DNA of 64,000 bases from Terrihalobacillus insolitus (GTDB lineage Bacteria > Bacillota > Bacilli > Bacillales > Amphibacillaceae): the NCBI RefSeq assembly GCF_028416575.1, contig NZ_JAMQKB010000002.1:62001-126000 (forward strand). The letters run 5' to 3'. The stretch's first letter is position 1. Each line of letters opens with the position of its first letter. Shown here piece after piece: positions 1 through 8,270 of this stretch. Below the pieces are notes generated by a model that was not told the origin of the DNA, made no database searches, and worked only from the letters and a program-made list of their open reading frames with translations. Position numbers and translations under genes: made by a program.

Positions 1-79
1 TCAACAATAACAATAGCTTTACAGATGTTGATACATTTTGCGGATCAGAGCTTGAAAAAATATTCACAAATTCATCCAT
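1..79 (-). CDS. fliP: Flagellar export gate protein FliP, N-terminal fragment (cut by window edge)
   Basis: Only the first 26 codons lie in the window. The translation starts MDEFVNIFSSSDPQNV and runs into a leucine stretch, which matches the beginning of FliP from Bacillus, a membrane subunit of the flagellar type III export gate. The ATG at 79 overlaps the end of fliO by 8 bases, as expected in the fla/che operon. The rest of the gene lies beyond position 1. Confidence 0.85.
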   Translation of the reverse strand, partial: MDEFVNIFSSSDPQNVSTSVKLLLLL

Positions 80-740
80 TCGTATCGTCATCCTTGTCTT
101 TATGTTGATCCATTATTTTCCTTCTACCTGTTTTCAACCGACTTAATTCATTTCTTAACAATTGTTGAAATCCATCTTGATCGGCTTTATTTCCGTTTTT
201 ACCCGCACCACTTTTACTTGATGAAAGCAACGATGAAAATACATTCATTGGTCGGAGGGTGTCCACATCATTTTGATTTACTAGTGCGTCTTTTGTACTT
301 TCGTCTGTGATTTCTGACAGCATTTCTACATTTTCACCAACTCCAATGACAAAAACCCTATCCCCAATCCGGACGATTTGAATCGATTTGTTTGGGCCAA
401 GTCCAACGCCCCCTAAGTTCTCCAAAGTACGAACCTTATGAAATGCTTTGTTTTTACTGTTCATAAATTTTAATAAGAAATAGATGAGTGCCAACACAAG
501 AATAAGTGCAAGAAAAAGTTTGACTATATCCAAAAATAAAGAAGAATTCGATTCCGATTGGTTATCATTAAATAAAGGACTACTATCTGTTTCATTAGTA
601 GAGCTCTGGTCCAACTCGGGACAATTCGCATCTTGTTCAATACATTGCTTTGCGTTTTTTGGTGCCCCCTCAACTTGATCTGGGGAAAGAATTCCAATCA
701 CCAAAATAGTACATAAGATAGCCCATACTAATTTTTTCAT
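72..740 (-). CDS. fliO: Flagellar export apparatus membrane protein FliO (FliZ)
   Basis: This 222-residue protein starts with a signal-like hydrophobic segment (residues 1-25), has a Ser/Asn/Asp-rich extracytoplasmic stretch, a second hydrophobic segment near residues 65-90, and a cytoplasmic domain with the FliO-type run LGPNKSIQIVRIGDRVFVIG. FliO helps assemble the FliP/FliQ/FliR export gate in the membrane. I chose the ATG at 740 because a signal segment begins there; the longer open frame would run far into cheY. It sits between cheY and fliP, the same order as in B. subtilis. Confidence 0.85.
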   Translation of the reverse strand: MKKLVWAILCTILVIGILSPDQVEGAPKNAKQCIEQDANCPELDQSSTNETDSSPLFNDNQSESNSSLFLDIVKLFLALILVLALIYFLLKFMNSKNKAFHKVRTLENLGGVGLGPNKSIQIVRIGDRVFVIGVGENVEMLSEITDESTKDALVNQNDVDTLRPMNVFSSLLSSSKSGAGKNGNKADQDGFQQLLRNELSRLKTGRRKIMDQHKDKDDDTNG

Positions 741-754
741 ATTAATCTCACAAC

Positions 755-1117
755 CTATTCCAACACTTTTTGAATGGATTCCATTACACGATCTGCCTGG
801 AATGGTTTCACAATAAAGTCCTTTGCTCCAGCTTGAATCGCATCCACAACCATCGACTGCTGTCCCATGGCCGAGCACATAATTACTTTTGCCTCTGGGT
901 TTATTTTTTTTAATTCCTTTAAAGCCGTTATTCCATCCATTTCTGGCATCGTTATGTCCATGATCACTAAGCAGGGTGATAATTCTTTATATTGATCAAT
1001 TGCTTGAAGGCCATCTTGTGCCTCCCCGACTACTTCGAATTCATGTTTTAACAAAATATCCTTGAGCATCATACGCATAAATGCCGCATCATCGACAATT
1101 AGTACTTTGTTCGCCAT
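755..1117 (-). CDS. cheY: Chemotaxis response regulator CheY
   Basis: This is a 120-residue single receiver domain. The acidic pocket is D9/D10, the phosphoacceptor is D54 in VIMDITMPEMDG, S82 is the switch Ser/Thr position and K104 the conserved Lys. Phosphorylated CheY binds the flagellar switch (FliM) to set rotation, and FliY encoded next door dephosphorylates it. A GAGGGG Shine-Dalgarno precedes the ATG. There is no output domain, so a transcription-factor role is unlikely. Confidence 0.95.
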   Translation of the reverse strand: MANKVLIVDDAAFMRMMLKDILLKHEFEVVGEAQDGLQAIDQYKELSPCLVIMDITMPEMDGITALKELKKINPEAKVIMCSAMGQQSMVVDAIQAGAKDFIVKPFQADRVMESIQKVLE

Positions 1118-1136
1118 AATAACCCCTCGCTTTTTG

Positions 1137-2273
1137 CTAATTCAAATGTTTCAAACGATCTGATTGGCTTAAAATATCTGTAACACGAACACCGAAATTT
1201 TCATCTATTACAACGACTTCCCCTTTCGCTATTAATTTATCATTCACTTTAATATCAACTGGTTCTCCTGCTAGTTTGTCAAGTTCAATGACAGAGCCAG
1301 ACGATAAATCTAAAATATCTTTAATCGTTCTTTTAGTTTGTCCAAGCTCTACTGTTACTTGAAGTGGTATATCTAATAGCATATTTAGATTTCGTTGTTC
1401 ACCTTTTGTTACATTCACATTTTCAAAGTTTGAAAATGCTGCAGGATGCATCTGAACGTTTTGATCTACCATATTTGCACCAATGTACCTTGGTTCCTTA
1501 TCGGTGTTATTAGCCTGATAAGTTTTGTTTGTTTCGTTGGTATGCTTCGTTACAGAAGCTGTTTCTTCTTGATTATCCATCGGGTTGAGCAATTGATCTA
1601 CGAGTTCCTTAGCAAAATGAACAGGAACGAGCTGCATGATGTTTGAATCAATTAAATTACCTATTTTAATGTTAAAAGAAACCTTAAACAATATTTCTTG
1701 AGCTGGAATAACAGCACTTCCATTATCCTCCGTATCCAAAACGCTTATGGAAGGAGGGGAAATAACGATTCGCTTTTTAAATATCGTTGACATACTTGTT
1801 GCAGCTGTACCCATCATCTGATTCATTGCTTCCTGTACAGCACTTAAATGAATATCGTCCAGTTGCTCTGCTGGGTTAACGCCGTCCCCCCCAAGCATTA
1901 AATCCGCAATAACAGCTGCATCTATTGTTTTGATGACGAGTAGGTTCGTTCCTTTAAATCCTTCTGTATAGTTTACTTGAACACCGACTTGTGGCTGTGG
2001 AAATTCATCTTGTAAATTTTCCTTTAAAATAAGAGATGTTTCAGGTGTAGTGATATCCACCTTTTGGTTGAGAAGCTTAGACAGAGTAGTTGCTGAACTA
2101 CCAAACGAAATATTTCCAATTTCCGCTAATGCATCCTGTTCCAATTCGGATAAATAATGTTCCATTAATGGTTTTTCCGTATGTGGTTGTTCTGAGTTTG
2201 GATTTGTACTTTCTTCTGTTTTTTTTAAAAGCGCATCAATTTCGTCTTGTGACAACATGTTATCGTCATTCAT
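1137..2273 (-). CDS. fliY: Flagellar switch protein and CheY-P phosphatase FliY
   Basis: This 378-residue protein has three parts. The N-terminus carries MLSQDEIDALL, which resembles the CheY-P-binding peptide of FliM. A CheC-like phosphatase domain has two active-site motifs (E51/N54 in EIGN and E148/N151 in EAMN). The C-terminus, about residues 300-375, is a FliN/SpoA domain that joins the C-ring. The ATG at 2273 overlaps the end of fliM by 8 bases and has an AAAGGGGGG Shine-Dalgarno inside fliM, so translation is probably coupled. A longer frame upstream is an artefact of that overlap. Confidence 0.93.
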   Translation of the reverse strand: MNDDNMLSQDEIDALLKKTEESTNPNSEQPHTEKPLMEHYLSELEQDALAEIGNISFGSSATTLSKLLNQKVDITTPETSLILKENLQDEFPQPQVGVQVNYTEGFKGTNLLVIKTIDAAVIADLMLGGDGVNPAEQLDDIHLSAVQEAMNQMMGTAATSMSTIFKKRIVISPPSISVLDTEDNGSAVIPAQEILFKVSFNIKIGNLIDSNIMQLVPVHFAKELVDQLLNPMDNQEETASVTKHTNETNKTYQANNTDKEPRYIGANMVDQNVQMHPAAFSNFENVNVTKGEQRNLNMLLDIPLQVTVELGQTKRTIKDILDLSSGSVIELDKLAGEPVDIKVNDKLIAKGEVVVIDENFGVRVTDILSQSDRLKHLN

Positions 2274-3261
2274 CCTTATTCCCCCCTTTAATATCATCGA
2301 TAACTTGTACGGCAATTTTTTTCTTGCTTTTACCTGGCTGCACATAAAACTTTGGTGCTTCATCGACCATTAACACTAATGGATCGTGAATAGATTGATC
2401 AAGCTGGATCACATCATTTTCGCTTAAGTCAAGAAAATCATTGATTTGAATGGAAGCATTTCCCAAAACCGCACTTATCTTTACTTTTGCTGTTTCGATG
2501 TTTTTCGTTAAATTATCGTATTCTTCAGGTTTCGTCTCTTTTGATCCAGTTTGCATCCAGTAATGCACAGAGAGTTTTGGAATAATTGATTCAAGCACTA
2601 CATGTGGAATACAGATGTTAATCATTCCGCTACTTTCTCCGATCGTTGTATTTAAGGATATAACTACAACCGTTTCGTTCGGTGATACCATTTGTAGGAA
2701 CTGAGGATTGACTTCAAATTCCTCTAGCATAGGGTCAATTTCTGCTAGAGAACTCCATGCTTCTTTTAGATTATCCATCGCTTTTTCAAACAACTGGGAC
2801 ATTAATAGCGTTTCGATTTCTGTAAGGTTCTCAATCTTGTTTACAGTGTTCCCTTTTCCTCCAAGCACTCTGTCCAACATCGCATAAGCAATATTCGGAT
2901 TGAATTCTAGCAAAATACGCCCATCTAACGGTGGAACACTATAAATATTTAATATCGTCATGTTAGGAATGGAACGTATAAATTCTTCGTAAGGAATTTG
3001 GTCTACAGATGCAACTGAAATTTGCGCGTATGTCCGAAGTTGGGTTGAAAAATACGTCGTTAACAGCCTTGCAAAATTTTCGTGAATTCTAGCTAGACCT
3101 CGAATTTGATCCTTTGAAAAACGGAGGGCTCGTTTAAAATCATATACTCTTATTTTTTTTGTTTGTTGATCATGTTCTAGTTGGTTTGCATCCATTTCAC
3201 CTGACGAAAGTGCAGATAGTAATGCGTCGATTTCGTTTTGGGATAATACTTCATCTGCCAA
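2266..3261 (-). CDS. fliM: Flagellar motor switch protein FliM
   Basis: FliM forms the C-ring and receives CheY-P. The N-terminal EVLSQNEIDALLSAL peptide is the CheY-binding segment, the middle domain has FliM-typical runs such as EEFIRSIPNMTIL, and the C-terminus is a FliN-like SpoA fold. The Shine-Dalgarno GGAGG at 3270-3274 overlaps the upstream GTG (3270) and is best spaced for a TTG at 3261 (8 nt) or 3264 (5 nt). I prefer 3261, giving MADEVLSQ and 331 residues. The exact start remains uncertain by a few codons. Confidence 0.93.
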   Translation of the reverse strand: MADEVLSQNEIDALLSALSSGEMDANQLEHDQQTKKIRVYDFKRALRFSKDQIRGLARIHENFARLLTTYFSTQLRTYAQISVASVDQIPYEEFIRSIPNMTILNIYSVPPLDGRILLEFNPNIAYAMLDRVLGGKGNTVNKIENLTEIETLLMSQLFEKAMDNLKEAWSSLAEIDPMLEEFEVNPQFLQMVSPNETVVVISLNTTIGESSGMINICIPHVVLESIIPKLSVHYWMQTGSKETKPEEYDNLTKNIETAKVKISAVLGNASIQINDFLDLSENDVIQLDQSIHDPLVLMVDEAPKFYVQPGKSKKKIAVQVIDDIKGGNKDE

Positions 3262-3336
3262 CAATGTCACCTCCAGTTCAGGAACAATTACGTTATATAG
3301 ATAATCAGGAATTCATCACATGATACACGTTTACTT

Positions 3337-3759
3337 TTATTGCAAAATCTTATCGATCGTATAAACATCAACAATATTTCCGTTTTTCATCAAACCATTC
3401 ATTTTCGTTGCGAGCATTTGCTCGAGGTCTGTGAGTGAACGATTAAAATCTTCCTCATTTAATTTAACGAGCTCCTTAATTAAAATGTTTTTAAGCTGGA
3501 ATTCTCGTTTTTCTGCTTCTTCTTTTGCTTTTCTACTATCAGTTACAATTTTGAATTGCAAGCGAACAAAGCTACCATCCTTTAAATCCCCTGTAATCTC
3601 AGAAGTTTGATAAGAATTCTCGATCATTTCATCCAGTGTTGGTTCTCCACTAGTCTTTTGTTCCCCAAAAACGTCTAAAACGTAAAGGAGTGCGCCGACT
3701 CCCATAACAGTTATCGTGACCAATATTGCGATCATGGTTTTCATTACTTTACGATTCAC
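3337..3759 (-). CDS. fliL: Flagellar basal body-associated protein FliL
   Basis: This 140-residue protein has a short cytoplasmic head, one transmembrane segment (about residues 10-28) and a periplasm-side FliL domain. FliL sits around the stator and supports motor torque or swarming. The GTG at 3759 lies inside the end of swrD (11-base overlap) with AGGTGA five bases ahead, so the start is probably GTG and coupled to swrD. Order swrD-fliL-fliM agrees with B. subtilis. Confidence 0.85.
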   Translation of the reverse strand: MNRKVMKTMIAILVTITVMGVGALLYVLDVFGEQKTSGEPTLDEMIENSYQTSEITGDLKDGSFVRLQFKIVTDSRKAKEEAEKREFQLKNILIKELVKLNEEDFNRSLTDLEQMLATKMNGLMKNGNIVDVYTIDKILQ

Positions 3760-3970
3760 CGCTGTCACCTGCTTTTTGTTGGATAGCGACGATCCCAACC
3801 TGTTTGTAGTAATTTGTCATCAATTGAACGATTTCTCTTTCGGATTCTTTTACGACTAATCTTTTGTTGTTCACTAATGTAATGGTCGTGTCAGGAAAGG
3901 ATTGAATTTGCTCAATCAACATAGCATTTAATAAAAAAGAATCCCCATTTAAACGTGTGACTGAAATCAT
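3749..3970 (-). CDS. swrD: Swarming motility protein SwrD (FlbD family)
   Basis: This 73-residue protein starts MISVTRLNG and has the FlbD/SwrD features of a VTRLNG opening, a central IEQIQSFPDTTITLVN segment and a basic tail. In B. subtilis SwrD increases flagellar power, probably through the stators. The family-typical start is the ATG at 3970, although the frame is open 13 codons further up to a GTG that overlaps the nearest Shine-Dalgarno. No Shine-Dalgarno lies at normal distance from the ATG; see the leader feature upstream. Confidence 0.85.
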   Translation of the reverse strand: MISVTRLNGDSFLLNAMLIEQIQSFPDTTITLVNNKRLVVKESEREIVQLMTNYYKQVGIVAIQQKAGDSGES

Positions 3971-4014
3971 ATTGGAGGGGGAGCAATGGATTAAACCAGC
4001 CCCCCACACCTCCC
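3971..4014 (-). promoter_or_regulatory. swrD leader: distant Shine-Dalgarno with intervening hairpin
   Basis: Seen on the minus strand: GGGAGG (4009-4014) stands 38 nt before the swrD ATG, too far for normal initiation. The stretch between contains GGGGGG (4000-4005) and CCCCC (3977-3981), which can pair, with an inner TGG/CCA (3987-3989 with 3996-3998). Folding would leave 9 nt, TGT plus TCCAAT, between Shine-Dalgarno and ATG. That this brings the site to working distance is inference. Confidence 0.5.
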
Positions 4015-4018
4015 TTAT

Positions 4019-4927
4019 TTATCGTTTGAGATTAACAAGCTCTTGCAAAATCTCATCAGAAGTCGTGATAATTCTTGTGTTTGCCTGGAAGCCACGCTGT
4101 GCCACAATCATTTCCGTGAATTCTTCAGCTAAGTCTACATTTGACATTTCAAGTGCTCCTGAAACTACCGAAGCAGTACCATTTTGTTCTGGAATAACAA
4201 GATCATTTACACTATCAAAATTCCCATCATCCGTGAAAACACCTGCATTAATTGTTAGCTGAAATGTATTGGAACCTGATTTTTCGAGTCCACCAGGGTT
4301 AGAGAAATTAGCTAGTCTGATCTGTCCTGCATTTTGGACTACCCCTGTTTCATCCACATAGGTGACAGCTCCATTGTTTTGAATACTAAAGCTCGCTGCT
4401 TCAGCCGGAATTTGAAGTCTATCCACATTCCCATTATTTTCCCCCAACAAATACTTACCATCTGAATTTACAATATAGCCATCGTTATCCAAGTAAAAAT
4501 TCCCTGCACGGGTAAAGTTAATCGTTGTTTCTGCTAAGTCTACCCCTTGAGTAGGATCGGGGTTCCCGTTACCATCCAATGGATTCACTAGATTTTGACC
4601 GAGTACAAACATGCCATCTCCTTCTAAAGCCAGATCTAACGGCCTGTTCGTCGTTTGCCTGTTTCCTTGTGTTTGGATGTTGTCAACTGACCCTACCTGT
4701 GAACCTAACCCTACTTGAGATGGATTTATTCCACCACGTAGTGCATCCCCATTTTGCACTACCGGACCTTCTGCTCCAGATAATGACTGACTCATCATGT
4801 CTTGAAAAGTTGTACGTCCCTTTTTAAACCCACTCGTGTTTACATTAGCTATATTATTACCAATCACGTCTAGCTTCGTCTGAAACCCCTTCATTCCCGA
4901 AATTCCCGCATACATTGAACGTAGCAT
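4019..4927 (-). CDS. flgE: Flagellar hook protein FlgE (often annotated FlgG)
   Basis: The protein has 302 residues. The N-terminus MLRSMYAGISGMKGFQTKLD with GNNIANVNTSGFKKG is the rod/hook axial signature, and the C-terminus (MSNVDLAEEFTEMI, QANTRII) is the matching coiled-coil tail that polymerises in the hook. Its place after flgD and before swrD marks it as the B. subtilis hook gene, which many databases call flgG. It is longer than the roughly 264-residue B. subtilis protein as I recall it, with an extra loop rich in Asn, Gly and Pro near residues 110-135. Confidence 0.9.
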   Translation of the reverse strand: MLRSMYAGISGMKGFQTKLDVIGNNIANVNTSGFKKGRTTFQDMMSQSLSGAEGPVVQNGDALRGGINPSQVGLGSQVGSVDNIQTQGNRQTTNRPLDLALEGDGMFVLGQNLVNPLDGNGNPDPTQGVDLAETTINFTRAGNFYLDNDGYIVNSDGKYLLGENNGNVDRLQIPAEAASFSIQNNGAVTYVDETGVVQNAGQIRLANFSNPGGLEKSGSNTFQLTINAGVFTDDGNFDSVNDLVIPEQNGTASVVSGALEMSNVDLAEEFTEMIVAQRGFQANTRIITTSDEILQELVNLKR

Positions 4928-4959
4928 ATATGAACATTCCTTCCTATTTTAGGTTGAAT

Positions 4960-4986
4960 AAACCACTTTCTGTCATTCAGTGGTTT
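4960..4986 (-). terminator. Hairpin between the flagellar operon protein gene and flgE
   Basis: AAACCACT (4960-4967) and AGTGGTTT (4979-4986) form an 8-bp perfect stem with an 11-nt loop. On the transcribed strand it is followed by ATTCAACC, a poor U-tract. It may be a weak attenuator or an RNA-stability element within the fla/che operon rather than a full terminator. Confidence 0.4.
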
Positions 4987-5013
4987 CGTAGGCTTCCTGT
5001 TAAGGTCCAGCCC

Positions 5014-5385
5014 TTAATCATCTAACAAAATCGTCCCATTAATATTTGTAAAAATTTTACTTGACGCTTCACCTCGATCCAAAGCTGTTACAATTGTTTT
5101 GTTTTTTGCACTTACTAATAGGGCAGCATCTTTTGTCACTACTAGAGAATCTGTTATTCCTTTTTGACTCGCTTCATCGATCTTCTTAGAAATTTCCATC
5201 CATTGTGTTGAATCAATCTTAATGTTTCGCTCTACTAGTCTTTGTTTCGCATGCTTACTAATCTTTAAATCTTGTACCTCTGCCAAAACATCCGAAAAAG
5301 TGGATCCACCTTGCTGTTGAACAGGCTTTGTTTGTTTTGGTAATGGAAATGGCTGTGGGCGTAACTGCTGTATGCGATGATCCAT
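5014..5385 (-). CDS. Flagellar operon protein of the TIGR02530 type
   Basis: This 123-residue protein has a Pro/Gln-rich N-terminus and a core with ISKHAKQRLVERNI followed by SLVVTKDAALLVSAKN and KTIVTALDR. That pattern matches the TIGR02530 family of uncharacterised proteins found between flgD and the hook gene in many Firmicutes. No catalytic residues are evident. Its position suggests a role in hook assembly, but the function is unknown. From memory B. subtilis 168 lacks it while several other Bacillaceae have it. Confidence 0.8.
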   Translation of the reverse strand: MDHRIQQLRPQPFPLPKQTKPVQQQGGSTFSDVLAEVQDLKISKHAKQRLVERNIKIDSTQWMEISKKIDEASQKGITDSLVVTKDAALLVSAKNKTIVTALDRGEASSKIFTNINGTILLDD

Positions 5386-5400
5386 TTACGTCACCCCTTT

Positions 5401-5841
5401 TTACACTTTGGGCTCACTAACTCTCGTTATACTCTCAACATCTATCTTGTCACCACCATCTAACTCTAGTAATGCAACCCCATCCTTTTGACTCACAGCT
5501 ACGACGAGACCCTGTTTAGAATCTACTACTTTTCCAGTTTCATCATTTAAAACCGGATAGGTCACTTTCTTACCAATCAGGTTGCTATACTGTAGTACTG
5601 GTGAAACAGTCTGGCTTTTTACGAGCTGTTCAATCGAACTAGACATATTCATCGTTTGCTCCAATGAGGAAAAAGTCGTCATTTGAGAAATAAATTCTTT
5701 ATCATCCATTGGTTTCAAAGGATCCTGGTTCTGTAACTGCGCCATCAAAATTTTCAAAAATTCATCTTTACCAAGCGAAGAACTTGTTGATCCTCTTACT
5801 GTTTGATTCGTTAAATAATTAGCAGGATCAATTTTTGTCAT
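5401..5841 (-). CDS. flgD: Flagellar hook assembly scaffold FlgD
   Basis: This 146-residue protein has the FlgD N-terminal signature, KDEFLKILMAQLQNQDPLKP at about residues 25-44, followed by FISQMTTFSSLEQ. FlgD caps the growing hook so that hook subunits can polymerise. The C-terminal part is short, as in Bacillus FlgD (a Tudor-like half with no large Ig-like domain). It lies directly downstream of fliK and ahead of the TIGR02530-type gene. Confidence 0.93.
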   Translation of the reverse strand: MTKIDPANYLTNQTVRGSTSSSLGKDEFLKILMAQLQNQDPLKPMDDKEFISQMTTFSSLEQTMNMSSSIEQLVKSQTVSPVLQYSNLIGKKVTYPVLNDETGKVVDSKQGLVVAVSQKDGVALLELDGGDKIDVESITRVSEPKV

Positions 5842-5852
5842 GTTTTTATCAC

Positions 5853-7208
5853 CTACACTTTCTCATTCACCAAAATGTCATGAAAGCTTAATTCAGATGG
5901 TGTGTTTCCTTGATTTTGTTGTTGGCTCTGCTGTTGCTGTTCATCCTTTGCTGCATCTTTAAATCGTTCTTCTTGTTCAAGACTATATAGATCACCTAGA
6001 GAAAGCGGATCCGTCTTTTCAATTACTACTTGTTGCGGTGAAAACATATGTCTTAGCTGTTGCAAATTGCCTTCAAGCATGTCTTTGGCCACCTGTGTCG
6101 TAACAGAAATCTTCACGACCATTTCTCCATTTAATTGCGTGAGCTTAACGACCATATCTCCCATATTTACCGGTTTCAATTTAATCGCCAATTGCTCCAT
6201 TCCATTCTTTTGCAGAAATTTACTTGTCTTCAAAACACGTTGCAGCTCCTGCATTACCTGCTGTTCCTTCGTCTCTTGGTTAGCCGTTTGGTTAACATAG
6301 ATGACATACTGTTCAAGTTTAGTCATAGGTTGTTGGGTAGGTGTAAGATTGGATTCCTTTATTTGTACGGATTCATCTGCTTTGTACCTTGCTAACGCAT
6401 TGCTTACCCATTTACTTACGTCTGCGGAGGTTACTTCCGCATTATTTGCATATCTTTGTTGACCAACTAAAGTACTTCTATTCTGGTATGTTTGAATCAA
6501 CTGGGTCCAGATGGCTTGTTCCTTTTGTGTGCCCTTATTCGTTAACACCTGTGAAGCATTATCGTTTTTACTAGTTTGCTTTGTTACTGCCACCCATTGC
6601 TCCAACAAATTTTTAAGTACAGCCGCTTGTTTTTTGGTAGGTGCTTGATCCTCTATGCTTTTTAAGACATTGATTGCCTTATCCCATAAAGCGGATAACA
6701 GCATGCCATCGTTTATCAAGTCAGGCTGAACATTTGTCTTTTCAGCCGATTCCATTGGCATCCATTCTTCTAGACTTTGTTCTAATGTCATACCTTGTTC
6801 CCCTAATTTCCTTAGTGCAGATTGCAGCTCCTTTACCAACGCGTCACTCATCAAGCCCGTATTTCCTGTTTCACCATCGACATCAGCTAAAAGAGCTCTA
6901 AGTTCTTTTAACTGCGCTTTTGAAAATTTTGAAAGTAGTGTTTGAGTACTTATTTCCACTGTTGTTCCTTCTATTGATAAACGATTGGAGCTACTTTTTG
7001 TTGGATCAAGTAACTGTTTTATTTGTTCAATTATAGTAGAAACGAGTTGATTGCCATCCGTTACGGTTGCATCTGTTGTATTAGAAGATTCTTTTGCTTG
7101 ATTCAGAAGCGTAACAAAACGATTCGTAGACGGTGTTTGAACATTACTTTTCTTGGTGAAATCGACTAGTGATGGCGCTTGTTTTATTACCATTCCCGCA
7201 GCTTTCAT
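5853..7208 (-). CDS. fliK: Flagellar hook-length control protein FliK
   Basis: This 451-residue protein is secreted and measures hook length, then interacts with FlhB to switch export from hook to filament proteins. The long N-terminal and middle region is rich in Gln, Thr and Ser, as expected. The C-terminal Flg_hook domain (about residues 320-420) contains LAIKLKPVNMGDMVVKL and LRHMFSPQQVVIEK. The ATG at 7208 is preceded by an AAGGGGGGTGAT Shine-Dalgarno. The slightly longer open frame (to 7229) would put the start on top of that site. Confidence 0.88.
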   Translation of the reverse strand: MKAAGMVIKQAPSLVDFTKKSNVQTPSTNRFVTLLNQAKESSNTTDATVTDGNQLVSTIIEQIKQLLDPTKSSSNRLSIEGTTVEISTQTLLSKFSKAQLKELRALLADVDGETGNTGLMSDALVKELQSALRKLGEQGMTLEQSLEEWMPMESAEKTNVQPDLINDGMLLSALWDKAINVLKSIEDQAPTKKQAAVLKNLLEQWVAVTKQTSKNDNASQVLTNKGTQKEQAIWTQLIQTYQNRSTLVGQQRYANNAEVTSADVSKWVSNALARYKADESVQIKESNLTPTQQPMTKLEQYVIYVNQTANQETKEQQVMQELQRVLKTSKFLQKNGMEQLAIKLKPVNMGDMVVKLTQLNGEMVVKISVTTQVAKDMLEGNLQQLRHMFSPQQVVIEKTDPLSLGDLYSLEQEERFKDAAKDEQQQQSQQQNQGNTPSELSFHDILVNEKV

Positions 7209-7225
7209 CTTATTATCACCCCCCT

Positions 7226-7825
7226 TCAATCATTCATCTCTTCACCATTTAATAAGACACTGGCTAATTTAGCCGCTTCCGCTGGTTCCATCGCTGCCAA
7301 AACATTCCCACGTTGTTCGGTAGGTAACGTTTCGAGCAATTTGGTCGCGGTCTTAATCTCAAGGTTAAGTAATATTGGGGCAGCAGCTTCAGGATCCATT
7401 TCTTTAAACGATGCTGAGAAACTTTGTAGTCGATCATTTGCTTGTTGTTCGGTTAGCTGAAGCTCCTCCTTCTCCTTGATCAGTTTTTCCAATTCCTTAT
7501 TTAAATCAGCAATTTTCCCGTCCTTTTGCTGTATAGCTAATTCTAATTCGGTAATCGTTTCATTTTTCTTATTCAACTCATTTTCGAGAGAACTTGCTTT
7601 TTTCTTTTGTTCCTCTTTGGCCATTTCTTCCTCTGTCACAACCAATTTAGAAACAAATGGTACGTTGTTCACCAATTGTTTTGCCTTATTACCAACGTTT
7701 ATACCAGCTAATGCAGCAATGATAGTGGCAAGTACAAGGGCAAAAATAAATGGAATAACGACGATGAATAGCCACTGAAATGGACCTGTTGAAGCGTTCG
7801 TTTCCTTGTAATTTTTCCCTGCCAT
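7226..7825 (-). CDS. ylxF: YlxF, membrane-anchored coiled-coil protein with MgtE-N-like domain (MotE-like)
   Basis: This 199-residue protein has one transmembrane segment near residues 18-42, a heptad-rich coiled coil (about 65-130), and a C-terminal MgtE intracellular N-domain-like segment (FKEMDPEAAAPILLNL, LLETLPTEQRGNVLAAM). It corresponds to ylxF of the fla operon. Related MotE proteins act near the stators in other bacteria; a motor-linked role here is inferred from its place between fliJ and fliK. Confidence 0.8.
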   Translation of the reverse strand: MAGKNYKETNASTGPFQWLFIVVIPFIFALVLATIIAALAGINVGNKAKQLVNNVPFVSKLVVTEEEMAKEEQKKKASSLENELNKKNETITELELAIQQKDGKIADLNKELEKLIKEKEELQLTEQQANDRLQSFSASFKEMDPEAAAPILLNLEIKTATKLLETLPTEQRGNVLAAMEPAEAAKLASVLLNGEEMND

Positions 7826-7829
7826 ATCC

Positions 7830-8270
7830 TCACCTATTTCCGTTTACATATTGTCGGATCGATATTTCATCCATTTGTTCATTTTCTTGCTTTGTCAGCT
7901 TTTGATGATAAACGATAAAATCATTATGGATTAACTGCTCCATTTTTTTTACTTCCATATGTGCATTTGTCAATTTACCTTGCTGTTTTTCCATTTCTGC
8001 CCTTGCATTGTTGACAGCAATTTGAACATGTTCTATTTGGTGTTTTAATCGTTCAAGATAGCTATGCTGAAACGTGATCGTTGCAATTGGTGCTGATCCT
8101 GAAAGTGTAGAATGGTACTCTCGTTCCGCTTCTTCTTTTTTCTTTAACAAATGAAAAAGCTCCATTCCGATCTCTTCAAAACTGTCAACGGCTTTTTTAT
8201 ACATCTTGTAGGCGTCGGTTTTTTCGTGTTCTCTTACTTGTAAAATTTTTGTGTAGGACGATGTCGCCAT
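7830..8270 (-). CDS. fliJ: Flagellar export chaperone and coiled-coil stalk FliJ
   Basis: FliJ is the coiled-coil stalk subunit that couples the FliI ATPase ring to the export gate. The 146-residue product is an almost continuous coiled coil (KILQVREHEKTDAYKMYKKA, then Glu/Lys-rich helices), as in the family. The start codon overlaps the fliI stop in a TAATG, so translation is probably coupled. Confidence 0.88.
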   Translation of the reverse strand: MATSSYTKILQVREHEKTDAYKMYKKAVDSFEEIGMELFHLLKKKEEAEREYHSTLSGSAPIATITFQHSYLERLKHQIEHVQIAVNNARAEMEKQQGKLTNAHMEVKKMEQLIHNDFIVYHQKLTKQENEQMDEISIRQYVNGNR

